Part shown: positions 21,247 through 31,810 of the stretch, piece after piece
How positions within the stretch are numbered: the stretch's first letter is position 1
Layout: each line of letters begins with the position of its first letter
From: Puccinia triticina
Taxonomy: Eukaryota > Basidiomycota > Pucciniomycetes > Pucciniales > Pucciniaceae
Assembly: GCF_026914185.1 (NCBI RefSeq)
Contig: NC_070565.1
Coordinates: 4,526,001-4,590,000, forward strand
DNA length: 64,000 nucleotides
Direction: 5' to 3'
Notes under the pieces: generated by a model
The model's database searches: none
Told to the model about the DNA's origin: nothing
Seen by the model: only the letters and a program-made list of their open reading frames with translations
Made by a program: the position numbers and the translations under genes

Positions 21247-21632
21247 CAATGGTGGGCCGCTACGCTACACCAAAAACTGAGCTAACAGCAGATTACGCGG
21301 CCCTTTCCGCAGAATTGAACCACTTAAACTGGTGAGAATATTCTAGGAGCCTCCCTGATCAAAATGGTCCAGCAGGACCATTGCATCAGGGAGTCAGGAC
21401 ATCCTGGTTACCAGATTCAGAGCCAAAATTCCATTTGGAGTACAGTTCAGCTAACATGGTCTGTTTTGCAGCATTCAACTGCTTGCCTTGCGTGGATTGA
21501 ACTATAAGCCTCCCTGAGGGATCAGTCAATTAGGACTGCAAAATTCAGGGAGTTTGGAAAATCCTGTTGCCAGCTGCGCTGCTGTAATTGGCAGTTAGCT
21601 GATTTCTAGCGCAGCGTAGCCGCCCACCGTTG
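21247..21632. mobile_element. 386-bp TIR element (MITE)
   Basis: The left end CAATGGTGGGCCGCTACGCT and the complement of the right end, CAACGGTGGGCGGCTACGCT, align over roughly 40 bp. Inside are two GCCTCCCTGA/TCAGGGAG hairpins. ACACTA occurs at both flanks but not at the same distance, so the target duplication is uncertain. The termini resemble those of 20392-20755 and 54070-55513. Confidence 0.7.
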
Positions 21633-22235
21633 ATTACACTAGCTGTCCTAGAAATTTTCTTGGTCTTGCTGCTGCTCCTAACCACGACTGTTTTTCTGGA
21701 GCCCCAGTAGATTATTCCTTGATGTTTCCCACAGTTACCATTGTGGAAATACTCTGAGGGGAATAGAGCTTAGAGAGGGATGAGTGCGTGAAAAGCTGCA
21801 TCCCAGGTTTGGAGATTAATATGGGACAAAAATAAGAGTGTGGGCTCTTAAAGAAAAGTGTGGCTGATGAAGTGATGAGAATAGTGCTTTCTAGACAAAA
21901 TCAAGGGGCAAAATATACTGTAAAAGGTATGTTAAAATAGACTATGTAATTCTTATTCTGTGACCAGGGATTGAAAAGTGACAATCTGATGGGGGAAAAA
22001 CAGAATGGGCCATAAGGCTCTACATTTATAGTAAGGGGATAACAGTTTGTTCAGAGAAAAAGACAAAGATGAGGAACAGGGTACAAAAGCCTCCAACAAG
22101 GGGAAAAGGCAACAAGCCAACAAGACATATACTGCATGGCTTGTGATGACATAAGAGGAACAATAAAAATGGTGCAACAGCTTTGTCAGGGTGGGTCTCT
22201 GAAGTGGCCGCACCCTGAATGAACGGATATTAAGT
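21633..22235. other. No gene seen
   Basis: AT-rich sequence between a MITE and a probable solo LTR. The only open frames are short and without domains. A purine-rich minus-strand frame at 21953-22213 has hydrophobic residues but no start context I trust. Confidence 0.35.
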
Positions 22236-22240
22236 ATTGT

Positions 22241-22730
22241 CTAGACTAGCGCTGGCGGGGTGCGGAATAACAAACTGTAGACAAACGTCTATCTCTACTC
22301 AACCGTCAACGCGGGAGGAGGAGCCACGCCTCTTGGGTCTCGCTGGGATCTAGAAGATCCGTCCGCCGGACAAAGGAAAAAGGGGAAACAAGGTGAGCCT
22401 CTCGAGCTTACCAAGTCGGAGACTTACTAGTGTCCGGGAGGTAAGGTCAAGGGCCAAGGAGAGGGGAGTGTTGAGGTTGGCGGAGAGGGTAGGAAGGTTG
22501 GGGGGTTCTGGACGGAGGAAGATAAAGAAGCAAAAAGGTTGGAGTTCAAGATGTAAAGGCCCCAATCGTTGATATCTCAACAATGTAAGCGGGCTTGGTA
22601 CCAAAAACTCTGGGGGAAAACCCTCTCTTTGAGAGAGTGCCCGTACTATATGGGAGGGGGGAGGTTCGAGCTTTGAACCTCTTCTTCTCCCAACTTCTAG
22701 CTCGCTGTTAAGCGGGCATAGTACTCAACA
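22241..22730 (-). repeat. Probable solo LTR
   Basis: 490 bp flanked by an exact 5-bp direct repeat ATTGT (22236-22240 and 22731-22735). Read on the minus strand it begins TGTTGAGTACTATGCCCGC, a usual LTR start. Its other end reads GTCTAG, so the CA end is lost or differs. It holds a CTCTCTTTGAGAGAG hairpin. No internal retroelement sequence adjoins it. Confidence 0.5.
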
Positions 22731-22735
22731 ATTGT

Positions 22736-23729
22736 ACTCTGCTATTCACTGCGCGCAACTCATGAGCGTAACACATCCGCCATACTATACGGCAACAGGA
22801 TCTGTCCTGCGCTTCATGCCGGAGGAGGAGCAGCATTTGCGGCTCCTTGTCCGCACTTTGTGCTGTCTGGACTAGCAGAGGGCTGACAAGCTTCCATGAA
22901 TGTGAGAAAGACTTACGCCTTGGTAGAATATAGAGGAGTAAAATGTAGTGAACACTCAGGGTCCTTTGTAATAGTCTGGCTATGTTTAATGGTGGACTTC
23001 CTGTTGGATTTTCATCTCTTCCCTCTGAGCACGGCAAGCAATGGGTGCAGAGACAACCATGGCTGTTACTGGCGGCTATTTCTCCAGTGATGGTGGACGA
23101 GATGATAAGTCTGTTGAAAGACGCAGCGCAGGATAGACAGAGGATAGCTGACTGAAGTGCATGCCGCTTGCCGCCAAGCAAACATGTGGCGTGCAGGGTA
23201 TAGATTCCCCTCGCAAGAATCTTCGGCATTTGGCGCACTTTTCCCTAAAAGGCATGGAATGCCAAAGATTGGTCTGTCCACTCGACCCGCCGGAGCGGAC
23301 TTGCCAGTTCGAGGCTCTCTGACTTCGAGTGCGACAGTCCAAGTGAGCAAGCACCGGGTCTGGCCCTGATGACCGAGCCCGAAGCAGGACGAAAAAAGGG
23401 ACAGCTGGGCCCGAGGCCCTTCCTCTCGTTGCTCAGCGACATTCATAGGCCGGGATTAATTGCATATTACACGCCCACACAATGTAAGATAATTTATAAA
23501 AAAGACCACACACACACACGGGGAGTGAGGGGGACGCCGATCGTTTTTTTGTTGTTTTACGCGAATTAGGTTATGGAAGTTTTTGGGTTGGGTGTGTAGA
23601 AAAACAGAGTGGGAAGCGGGACAGAAGATTAGCCGGAGGAGGCGAGACGGATTGGGGGATGAGAGGGGGCACAGAGCGCAGCGACGGGAGAAGGGCGAAG
23701 CAGACAGGAGGAGAGGAGGGGGGAGGATG
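22736..23729. other. Gene-downstream region, no supported gene
   Basis: Overlapping minus-strand open frames up to 176 codons (22708-23238) look like compositional noise: they contain no recognisable domain and overlap one another in different frames. The region 23460-23729 is the likely 3' end of the PH-domain gene transcript and includes a short CA run. Confidence 0.35.
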
Positions 23730-25301
23730 TCAGGTATCGATAGGACGATCGAGGATGCCGTCGAACGATCTAGGGAGGTTAGCGCGATAGGATTCAAGGA
23801 GACAGCGGACGGCCGAGATCCACCGGATCTCGTCGTCCTCGGTCGGCGCATTGAGCAGATAGTTGCGCTGAGAGGTGATGATCTTGAAGTAATGGTCTTC
23901 GTGGGCCGCGGGCCCGGTGGAGTGGCTGCTGCTCGTGCCCCCTCCGCCTCCTCCGCCGCCGCCAGAGACGACCGCAGCAGAGCCGCTCAGGATGCCCGGC
24001 GAATCCGGCGGCTGGTCTTGCTCGATCGCATCCAACAACCGGCCAATCGGGATCTGCCGGGTATGCCGGCCGCCCACATCCTAACCCACACACACACGAA
24101 AGAACCTCAGCTTTTTCTCCCCTCCGAGGGGTCCAGACGGCCTGGCCGGGGGAGGGATTGAGACTCACCATGTGCGTGCGCGAATAGACGAGGTTTTGGC
24201 TCGTCAACATGAAGTAGCGTTTGCGCCAGTTCTTTCGCTTGCCCTGTTTCATGAGATAGCCTTGGACTGTGTGCCACGTCAGAAGACGGAAAGAAAGAAA
24301 AAGGGAAAGAGAGAGAACATAACGTACTGATAGTTTTGCCGGCTTCGGGGAGGGAGATCTTGCGTTCGGGGACGACGGGGAGCGGGATGGCGAGATTATC
24401 GGTGGGGTTGAGAAGATGGTCGTGGGTGTTTGGGCCGCAGGTGGCCCGACGGATGGGGGGTAGGAGAGAGTCGTCTGGTTCGTTGTCTTCCTCGGATGAG
24501 CTCATGAGGGCTGGGATAGAGTGTTGGGTGATGTGCGAGGGAGGCTGGGAGGTAGCGAAGCTAGTCTCGGATGATTGCTGGTTGTTGCCGGTGCTGGATC
24601 CGGTGCTGCTGAGGTTGTTGTTGTTGTTGGTGGTGGTGGTGGCGCGGAAGGGCATAGGGGGGTGGTGGTAGGAGGTGGGGGAGTCGGAGGGGATGGCGGA
24701 GGAGGGGTGGCTTGGCTGGTGGGCGGAGAGGGAGAGTCCTCTGCGGATGGAGGCCTTGGTGATGGTGGCGGTGTTGTCGTTGGGGGAGGGGTGGCAGAGG
24801 TGGTTGAAGTGGTCGGAGGCCCAGGAGAGGGCCGAGGAGGAGGAGGAGGGCTCGCCGGGCTGGACAATCGAGATCGGGTTGGTGGTGGTTTGGTTGGGCG
24901 AGCAGACCGGGGTGGGGGGCAGGCCGCTCGGGTATGAGGGTTGGTTGGTGATTGTGATGGCTGAGGGCGTGGTGGGATTGCTGGATGGTTTGGGGGCTAT
25001 GGGTAGGGTGTTAGAGTGGATTGTGTTTTTTTGATTTGTTATGTGTTTGTTAGGATACTGACCGGATGAGGGATGGGTGGGTCTGTGGGGGTTGTTTTCG
25101 ATGGATTTGAGCAGGAGGGAGGCTGCGGTGACTCTGCTGGTCCACTGGTTGCGTTCTGTTCTGGAGCGGGCGCGGACGTAGTAGGTGCGAGCGGGGGTGA
25201 CGATGCCGAAGGTGTTGTCGTACTGCTTGACCTCGACTTCAGCGCAGGTGTGGATGTCGGTGAGGGGGATGATTCTCAGCAGACAGTATTCCTGTGGGGT
25301 G

Positions 25302-25335
<34 letters not shown>

Positions 25336-25696
25336 TTTGTGTGTTGTGGGGGTGACATACTTTCTCGTTCTTGTAGTAGACCAGACAGGTCTTCCTGAGC
25401 ACGAACCATCTCCGCTTCCAGGTTTTCCTGCGTTCGCCCTTCTTGAGCAGATATCCCGAGTGGAGGATCTCCTCGTTTTCGATGTCCCCGAACTGCCTGT
25501 AGTGGCTTGTTGATGGCTGTTCGTGTTCGTCGTCCTCCTCGTCTTCTGATTCGATGTCGTTGTTGGTGGCGGTGGTGTGGAGTGGGAAGGCTGAGTTGAT
25601 GGGTGAGCTGAGTGCTTGGTTGATGGCGTGGATGTCTGGCTGCTGCTGCTGCTGCTGCTGGGGGATGATGAGGTTCGAGAGTGGTTTTTTGGACAT
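23730..25696 (-). CDS. Tandem PH-domain protein (Opy1-like architecture)
   Basis: A predicted phosphoinositide-binding, membrane-associated adaptor of 560 residues. Exons: 25361-25696, 25063-25291, 24328-24996, 24169-24266, 23730-24080, with short GT/AG introns (61-88 bp). The phases close throughout, but the second intron needs a GTCAGT donor and is the least certain. N-terminus: polyQ (Q13-19), an acidic stretch, then PH domain 1 (HSGYLLKKGERRKTWKRRWF, then NEKEYCLLRIIPL across the first splice, ending RTERNQWTSRV). A long Ser/Thr/Pro/Asn-rich linker follows. PH domain 2 begins QGYLMKQGKRKNWRKRYF and ends DDEIRWISAVRCLLESY, with a glycine run inside a loop. Basic K-x-(R/K)-x-W patterns fit lipid binding. 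Two PH domains of this kind occur in yeast Opy1; orthology is an inference. Confidence 0.85.
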
Positions 25697-25914
25697 CGTG
25701 GCTCAGCTGGGGGTGGGGGGGAGCCCGGCTGGCTCGGCCTGGCTTTATAAAGTAGTGGGGCGCATACACCCTGTGAAACCCCCCTGGGCGTGCTCAGCAA
25801 CTGCCCTGTCACACTCCCACACTGTCACACTGTCACACTGTCACAGTCACCCTGTCACGGGAGAACAACCCCCCGAACGGGACAATACATACATTCCCCG
25901 AAAAAAGAGAGAAA
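25697..25914 (-). promoter_or_regulatory. Compact intergenic: TATA box and TGTCAC tandem motif
   Basis: Only 218 bp separate the GSH2 stop from the PH gene start, so it must hold one terminator and one promoter. A TTTATAAAG element lies at about 25743-25752, roughly 50 bp upstream of the start codon. Six TGTCAC copies, several as TGTCACAC, cluster at 25808-25858 and could be a repeated binding site. Function is inferred. Confidence 0.5.
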
Positions 25915-27657
25915 CTAGAACAACAGCGGAGAGTCCAGACAGCTGATCCCGATGGCCACGCCGCCCTCGCCGGAGAAGGAGTCCTTCGTCCGAAGCACAT
26001 GGCCCTCCTGGGAGTTCCACAGCACCTGCCTGGCCGAGCCCCGCGTGGCGGCCACCAGGCAGCAGCCATAGATCCCCAGCTCGGACACCACTTCCGTCCG
26101 CTCAAGCTGAGCCGCGGGGGTGGTGCTGGTGGGCGGTGGCCCGGAGCGGAGCAGGTAGTTGAACACCTTCCGGGGCGGCTCGATCAGCCGCATCAGGATG
26201 TAGCTTTCCCGCTCGCTCGCCGCCAGCCCAGCGACGAAGCCGGGGATGTCCCGTCCATAGATGTTGTTCCCGCCGCCCTCGCGCTGAGGCTTGAGCACGA
26301 ACCCGGCCGGCTCCTCCCGGGCGATCCGCATCCCTTCGGCGCTCTCGAGCGCATAGATCTCCGTCCATGTCTCCCCGATCTCCGCCCACATCGCCGCCGT
26401 CATGTCCGCCAACAGGATCCCCGAATGGCGCTCGATAAAGCCCGGCTCCGTGAGCACCTGCTGGAACTTCTTGCAGCCCGCAAGCTGGATCGCCAGGCTG
26501 GGACAGTTGATCGCCCGCGACCGCTCCAGCTCGTACCGGCCCCGCCACTCCGCCTCCCCCACGAAATCCTCCGGCCCGTACATCGACCGGTAGTACACCA
26601 CCGACACCTCCACCCACGTCGGCCCATCAGCCCCGCCCGCATCCAAGAACAGCTTCTTGCTCGCCCCATCAACCCGCGTCTTTTCCAGCACCGAATGGCA
26701 ACTCAGTCTGACCATCCGCACCGACTCCGCCCCCGCATCCAGCTCGAACTCGATGAGCGATTGGTCGAAGATGTTGTTGTCGTTCGGCTTCACGACCATC
26801 AGGATCACCGGCACCGCTGCTGGACATTCCACTGCCACGTAGTGTTGGTGGGCCATCGCGAGCGCCTTGGAGATCGCTTGGAGGGCTGGGTTGGGCGAAG
26901 CGGGCAGCTGCTGCCGGGCCCCGCTCATCGTGGCCGGGGAGCCCTCGAGCCGGCCCATGATGTATCTGCGCAACCGGCCGACGCCGAACAAAAAAAAAAA
27001 AAAAAAAAAAAAAAATCAGGCCCCACCCCCAGCTGTTGCACGGTGATGGCTCTCACCGATGTAATCCAGAAACCTTGGACGCCAAGCTTCCGAAGCTCAC
27101 GCTGACCGTATTGAACTCGACTTGCTTGATCACCAACGGCTGACTCGGCTCCTGGCCGGCCTGGTGGAGCAGGAAGTCGTTCCGGAAGATCCCCAGCCCC
27201 ACCTGCGTCTCGCCAGCCTCCCCCGCCTCCTTCTCGGCCGCCTCCCATAGCTCGTACAGTCGCCCCACGAAGCCGTCCACCTTCGCGATCGACGTCCCTA
27301 GCACCTCGCGGATCAGCGCCGGGCTGGTGGCGATGTTCAGATAGAGCTGGTTGTATGCCGTCTGCACCCTATACACACACGCAGTGTCCAATAACACACA
27401 TCATCAGTCTTCCCTTTCACGACAGCCGGGTCCAATCTCTATTTTCACCTTTTCGCCTTTTCGAACTGGTCTCGCGGGAACGGCGAGGGCAGTAGAGTGA
27501 ACGGGACGTGGAAGGCGTGCACGCCGGCGGGCGAGGGCAGCCTGAAGACGAGCGAGTTGGCCAGGGCGTAGACTGCCCCCGCTTGCTGGAGATCGGCAAG
27601 CGTGCTGGCAGACAGGGCGGGCGGCCAGGCTGCTGGGAGGTGTTGACTGGTCGACAT
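25915..27657 (-). CDS. GSH2: Glutathione synthetase, eukaryotic type
   Basis: Joins gamma-glutamylcysteine to glycine with ATP, the last step of glutathione synthesis, in the cytosol. Exons 27449-27657, 27057-27368 and 25915-26965 give 523 residues, slightly above the usual 470-500. Both introns are GT/AG (80 and 91 bp) and phases close. Family marks: FNTVSVSFGSL with SGLHRYIMG across the second splice, VYYRSMYGPEDF, LAGCKKFQQVL, the glycine-rich ATP loop FVLKPQREGGGNNIYG, SELGIYG, and the C-terminal HVLRTKDSFSGEGGVA. Start: the ATG at 27657 is in frame and is followed by an alanine-rich N-terminus. Intron 2 carries a 26-bp homopolymer (A on the plus strand, 26990-27015). Same strand as the PH gene downstream. 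Confidence 0.95.
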
Positions 27658-27922
27658 CGTTTCGGTTTGCTTTTCAAATGTGTTAATATGTGGTGATCGG
27701 GGAACAAACATTCCTCGGATCCCCTTCGGCTCATCTGATCCCGCAGCCGCACACAGCCGAGTGATAGAGCTAGCAAAAACGAAGCCGCGCCTAAAATCTC
27801 TTGCTCTCTGCAGGCTACACGATGGACCGAGAGGATATCGTCCGGACAGAGGTAGAGCGGTTCTGTCAACCCGGCCGCAATAAAAATGCGTTCCGGCGCA
27901 CATGCAACGCTGTGACGTGAAA

Positions 27923-28004
27923 TTCCGAGTACGGGAATCGAACCCGTCTCCTCCGCGCCCCTCCGGGTGAAAAGCGGATATACTAGCCGATATACTAACT
28001 CGGA
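27923..28004 (-). tRNA. tRNA-Glu (anticodon UUC) with a 10-nt intron
   Basis: On the minus strand TCCGAGT pairs with ACTCGGA as a perfect 7-bp acceptor stem, discriminator A at 27923. The D-arm region is TAGTATATCGGCTAGTATA. The anticodon stem TCCGC/GCGGA closes around loop TTTTCAC (anticodon TTC) once the 10-base CCCGGAGGGG between positions 37 and 38 is removed, the canonical intron site. T-arm ACGGG TTCGATT CCCGT. It lies about 265 bp upstream of the GSH2 start on the same strand. Confidence 0.92.
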
Positions 28005-29753
28005 TTGTTGGCGAGATTTGACAAAATGATAACATATACCGTTTTCTTTTTATAGTTGTAAACACTATTTTTTACTTGTAAGCACTATGAAGATCTGTTT
28101 CATATCTTGGTTTGGGCTGGTGACACCTTGTTGATTGGAAACTTTTCTCACATGTGTCCAAAATTATAAGTTATGGATTTCCATTTCAAATAGGTCAAGA
28201 CAATTAGGGCTGGTCTGATTAATGAGAATTGAAAAGTGTGTATTTCCTCCAAAAAAGTTCAAAAATGGAAATTTCAGTTGAACCAGACATGACAAACATT
28301 TGATGTGCATGTTCAGCACAAGATTATCATCTTTCCAAGCCCCTTATCATAATTGTTGGAGAAGGAGCAATCTTAATGTGTCATACCAGACATCATGAAA
28401 CCTTTATCACAAGCATCAGTAAGCTGATGTGAAATTGTTCAGCTTTGAAAAGGGCTATCAAGCTCAAAATGGAGCACCAAGAATTTTTACAGGCCTCCCT
28501 TGTGACATAGAAAGCAAGGTGACTGTGAGTGTGCAGAAGGGTTCACAGAGCTGTTACTCTCATAGCAGATACATATGTAATATATATCAGCAAGTTATGA
28601 AAACTTCACCATATTTGATGGTATATGATCAAAAAAAGGGCTTTCACTGCATAAACTTACCCTTTGGACAACTTTGTACAACAATTTGTTGGACAGACTT
28701 TGTCCACCAGCCTGGGCCCAGCTGCAGGGAAAGTAATGATTAAACATGAGATAAATTTGAATTAAAAGATACTAATTCAAATTTCTTATTACTAATTTTA
28801 AGAAAGAAAAACTCTTTCTCAAGTTGTAAGTGGATTTTAACTTCCTTCAAGTTACAAACAGTTCTTTCTATCCTTATAGGTGGACCCAAAAATTTCATAC
28901 TTCTTTAAGAAATATCCCTTCAAGTTTTCTGAATTCTTTCAATTGGTTGGGGTGTGTGCATGTGTCTGCATGTAATCCAATCAATGGCCAGTCTTGTCTA
29001 GTGGCCAATATTGTGTCATGATGATGTGCGCACCAGCTCCCAAATCCCTCACACCGCCTCCACTGTCAAAGTTCGGCAATTCCGGGGCTCGGGGCGTATC
29101 TCCATCCCGCAGCCCCCTGCCTGCTGCGGGACTCTGTGTCATGATAGCAAGGCAACAAGCGGGCATAACATGCAGTTCAGCAAGCATACTGCTTCTGACT
29201 GCTCGCTGACATGAAAAAGCACGAGCAGCGGAAGAGGCAAGAGGCCCAAAGCGGGGCTCATACCTGATCAGTCCTCGGTGATGCTTCAATTCACCACTGT
29301 CAGCCGGGGTCTGGATTGTTTAGCAGTCGGTCCTCCGGCAAGGCAAGCTCTGCGAGTGCCAGATGTGTTTTGGACTTCACCGCCATTGCTTCCTTTTTTC
29401 GCACCCACTAGGTAAAGCACTGGTGGGCCTTGATGGTCAGGCGGATTGGCGGTCTGTCCTGGTGGATTTGCTCCACGTGTCCATAGGGGTTTGAGCTTGA
29501 AGAAGCCGAAAGCTGCGCAACGCAGTGCCAGGCAAATCCAACACAGCTCTGGTTTGACAGAGTGACTTTCCAAACCGATCGCTCCGGCACAAGACCTTGG
29601 TCCAAGCTGCTTCAACCCTGCCCCATGAGATCTCATGGACCTTGGCGGATCGCGCATTGACCAGTGTGGTAGTGCCCACTGGCGCTGCACTGATGACTGA
29701 AGGGCCGTTAAGGTAGGCATGTGGGAGCAATGCGGCGACTCGTCAGGCTCAGT
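28005..29753. other. No supported gene
   Basis: AT-rich sequence to about 28980, then GC-richer up to the effector candidate. The plus frame at 28429-28743 (104 codons) contains LPFGQL but no other family mark. Overlapping frames at 28981-29777 on both strands look like shadows of GC-rich sequence. Confidence 0.35.
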
Positions 29754-29760
29754 TATATAA
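29754..29760 (+). promoter_or_regulatory. TATA box of the secreted protein gene
   Basis: TATATAA lies 86 bp upstream of the ATG at 29840, and a pyrimidine-rich, C/A-rich leader follows. The position is right for a core promoter. Confidence 0.6.
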
Positions 29761-29839
29761 AGCTCTTCATCGACCAATTACTACCCCTGCCTTACAATTT
29801 CCAGAATATCAAATCAACTGCACCTTCCTCGAATCCAAC

Positions 29840-30524
29840 ATGAATGCCGCTCCCTATGCTTTACTCTGCCTCGCTGCTGCCGCAGCCAACGTTGCTGCCG
29901 TTGGCGAGAAAATGAAATGTTCGACCTATGCTGCTGTCGGCGCCAAAGGATTCAGTTGGTCATATTCTTTCATGCGTGTGCTTACAGCTATCCATTTCAT
30001 GATTGCTAACAAATACTGTCTTAATGTGTAGCTTGCAATGACCGGTCTGATATTATTTGCACCGAAGGCTGCAAGTCATTCGTCAGTAAGCCAACGAGAC
30101 CGACTACTCTTTCTCCATAAAAGCTTATACTGATACCCACTCCTCTACGCATGTAGCGATAACCAACTGCACTTTGCCAAGCTACCCGAAAAAGCCGGTC
30201 ACCACTGAACTCTGCACGATTGGGTATGGACGTGACACTGCCGCGGCCAAGGGTAAATAAATAGCTTGTATCGTGAAAAATGAACTCTTCTTTGCCCATG
30301 ATGTTAAAGCTGTATTCTGGTAACTCTCTTTCAAAACGCAGCTTGTATCACTGGTCAAGGTTCATTTCGTTGCACTGGCACTACAACTGGATACGGCAGT
30401 AAATTATCACCATCTTGCAGACTTCAATTCTTGAAAGCATTGTGTTGATTGTCCCACCATTTTTTTTTTTTTTGCAGGTTGCTTTGGGTGCGTGCCATAC
30501 GATAAAGTCAGCTGGGCAAAATAA
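29840..30524 (+). CDS. Small secreted cysteine-rich protein, effector candidate, five exons
   Basis: Exons 29840-29954, 30032-30085, 30157-30252, 30342-30398 and 30478-30524 give a 122-residue product. All junctions are GT/AG and all phases agree (each exon ends with one base of the next codon), which makes the model strong although each exon is very short. The N-terminus MNAAPYALLCLAAAAANVAA is a typical signal peptide with cleavage likely after about residue 20. The mature part has ten cysteines, in TCNDRSDIICTEGC, TNCTLP, ELCTI, ACITG, FRCTG and SCFGC contexts, pointing to disulfide bonds and an extracellular site. I recognise no family. In plant-pathogenic rusts such proteins are often effectors; that role is inference. 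A T13 tract sits in the last intron. Confidence 0.8.
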
Positions 30525-31304
30525 AGCTGCATCGTAAACTTTCTTCACTGTAACGAGTTGCCTTAAGCCCGCTTATTTGGTTGAGGACAATTTTTAATTC
30601 TAGCCTACTCCCTGTCATAGTCTCTGTCAATTGTACCCCTCACTCTCTGTACACATGTCAACCCAAACACACGGTAGCCGCATCAATAAATGAGAAAATA
30701 GGTGTCCCCCTTATTTCTGAGCCTGCTTTCGGAACACAACTTTGAGGCGCTGTGCTTTACTAAAAAGAAGTCCTTATCGACCATGCGCCATTGGGTATGT
30801 AGCACTCAAGCAGGAACAAAAATCCGAATAATGAAACCTGTGTTTTGGTGTTTGCTTTATATACTGGTGCAGACAGATTATAAGCAGGAGAGGACATCTG
30901 GGGCCGAGAGGGAAGAATTCACAATGGCCATGTATTTCAGGAGGGAAAAAAAACCAAATGTAAACTTTGGCGATATCAAGCAATAATGGAGTCGTAAATA
31001 TTTCCTTGAGATCTGACATGTTTCTATGTTTTGGGATTGGAAAATATTGACTATATTCAAGATGCCAATTCAAAAAAAAAAAAGAGTGGAATCAACGAGT
31101 GAAGAAGCAGAGCAATTGCAAAACGAAAACAATCATAAAAAGGAAGGCAGGTGCAACCCGGATAACAACTGAGACTACAAGTCAATTTTTAGTTTTTCTT
31201 TTCAATAATTGGCCTTTTGATGTGCCCAACGTTTGGATGTACTTGTTGCTCAGATTCCACGTGAATTGAAGCTTGCCGAAAGAGTCACTGCCTTGTTCCC
31301 CGGT
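30525..31304. other. Intergenic
   Basis: The 3' region of the preceding gene with AATAAA-like sequences (GCAAAATAAAGC at 30516, CAATAAATGAG at 30683). Short frames on both strands at 30702-31073 have no recognised domain. Confidence 0.4.
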
Positions 31305-31810
31305 TCACGAAGTGATTGGATCCGCGTGGGCCGCGGAGTATTCCTTCCTGAACTGCTCATTATTACAGGTCTCATTGACCTCCGAATTCTCAGCCGCTCT
31401 TCCATCATGACTAGGGACTTCTTTGTCGGGCTCCGGGAGGGATGCTAGATCGTGAATCGCTGATTTCTCGTTTTCAGCCAATGTCTGTTGAGGATAACCG
31501 ACCGCAAAGGGACCGTCTTGTAGAAGTTGCCAGTTCAAGGGAATGTATGGCATACCATCCTCTCTCACATCATGGTAAGGTACCCAGTTATCGGTGATTT
31601 GTTCAAAAGTCTCGTCAGGAAACTGGGGCCTTGCGACTCGAAGCGGTGTCACTGGCGAAGCTATCAATGAACCAACAAGCTGGGGCGAAAAAAGTATTCA
31701 AGAGTTTACAGTCAGTTAACAGTTTTGCTCATCTGCCCCGCTAGCAATAAAATCTGATAAATCGCTATATATATGAACTCAACTGGAACTAAGAAGAAAA
31801 TCAGCTTCAT
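31305..31810 (-). CDS. Predicted small secreted protein, two exons
   Basis: Exon 1 at 31784-31810 encodes MKLIFFLVP and exon 2 at 31305-31679 continues LVGSLIASPVTPLRV; the 104-bp intron has a GTTGAG donor, a CTGAC branch-like site and a CCCCAG acceptor, phase 0. Joined, the first 20 or so residues form a convincing signal peptide, which neither exon shows alone. The mature part is acidic and polar, with one cysteine and aromatic patches (QITDNWVPYHDVRE, GMPYIPLNWQLL). Total 133 residues. No family is recognised. The donor is weak, so the splice needs RNA evidence. Confidence 0.6.

Noticed and set aside
22708..23238. 176-codon minus-strand ORF
   Set aside because: No recognisable domain, no intron context, and several overlapping frames of equal quality. 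Treated as chance.
23583..25303. Plus-strand ORFs (192, 120, 119 codons) opposite the PH gene
   Set aside because: Glycine/valine-rich shadows of the Ser/Pro-rich linker and PH domains on the minus strand.
25999..27105. 368-codon plus-strand ORF opposite GSH2
   Set aside because: It is an antisense shadow of the GC-rich GSH2 coding exon; the reverse strand has all family motifs and valid introns.
28429..28743. Open frame with FHCINLPFGQL, at first glance like a reverse transcriptase fragment
   Set aside because: No neighbouring RT motif (no catalytic D-D, no LPQG/QGAF) on either side; the similarity is too short.
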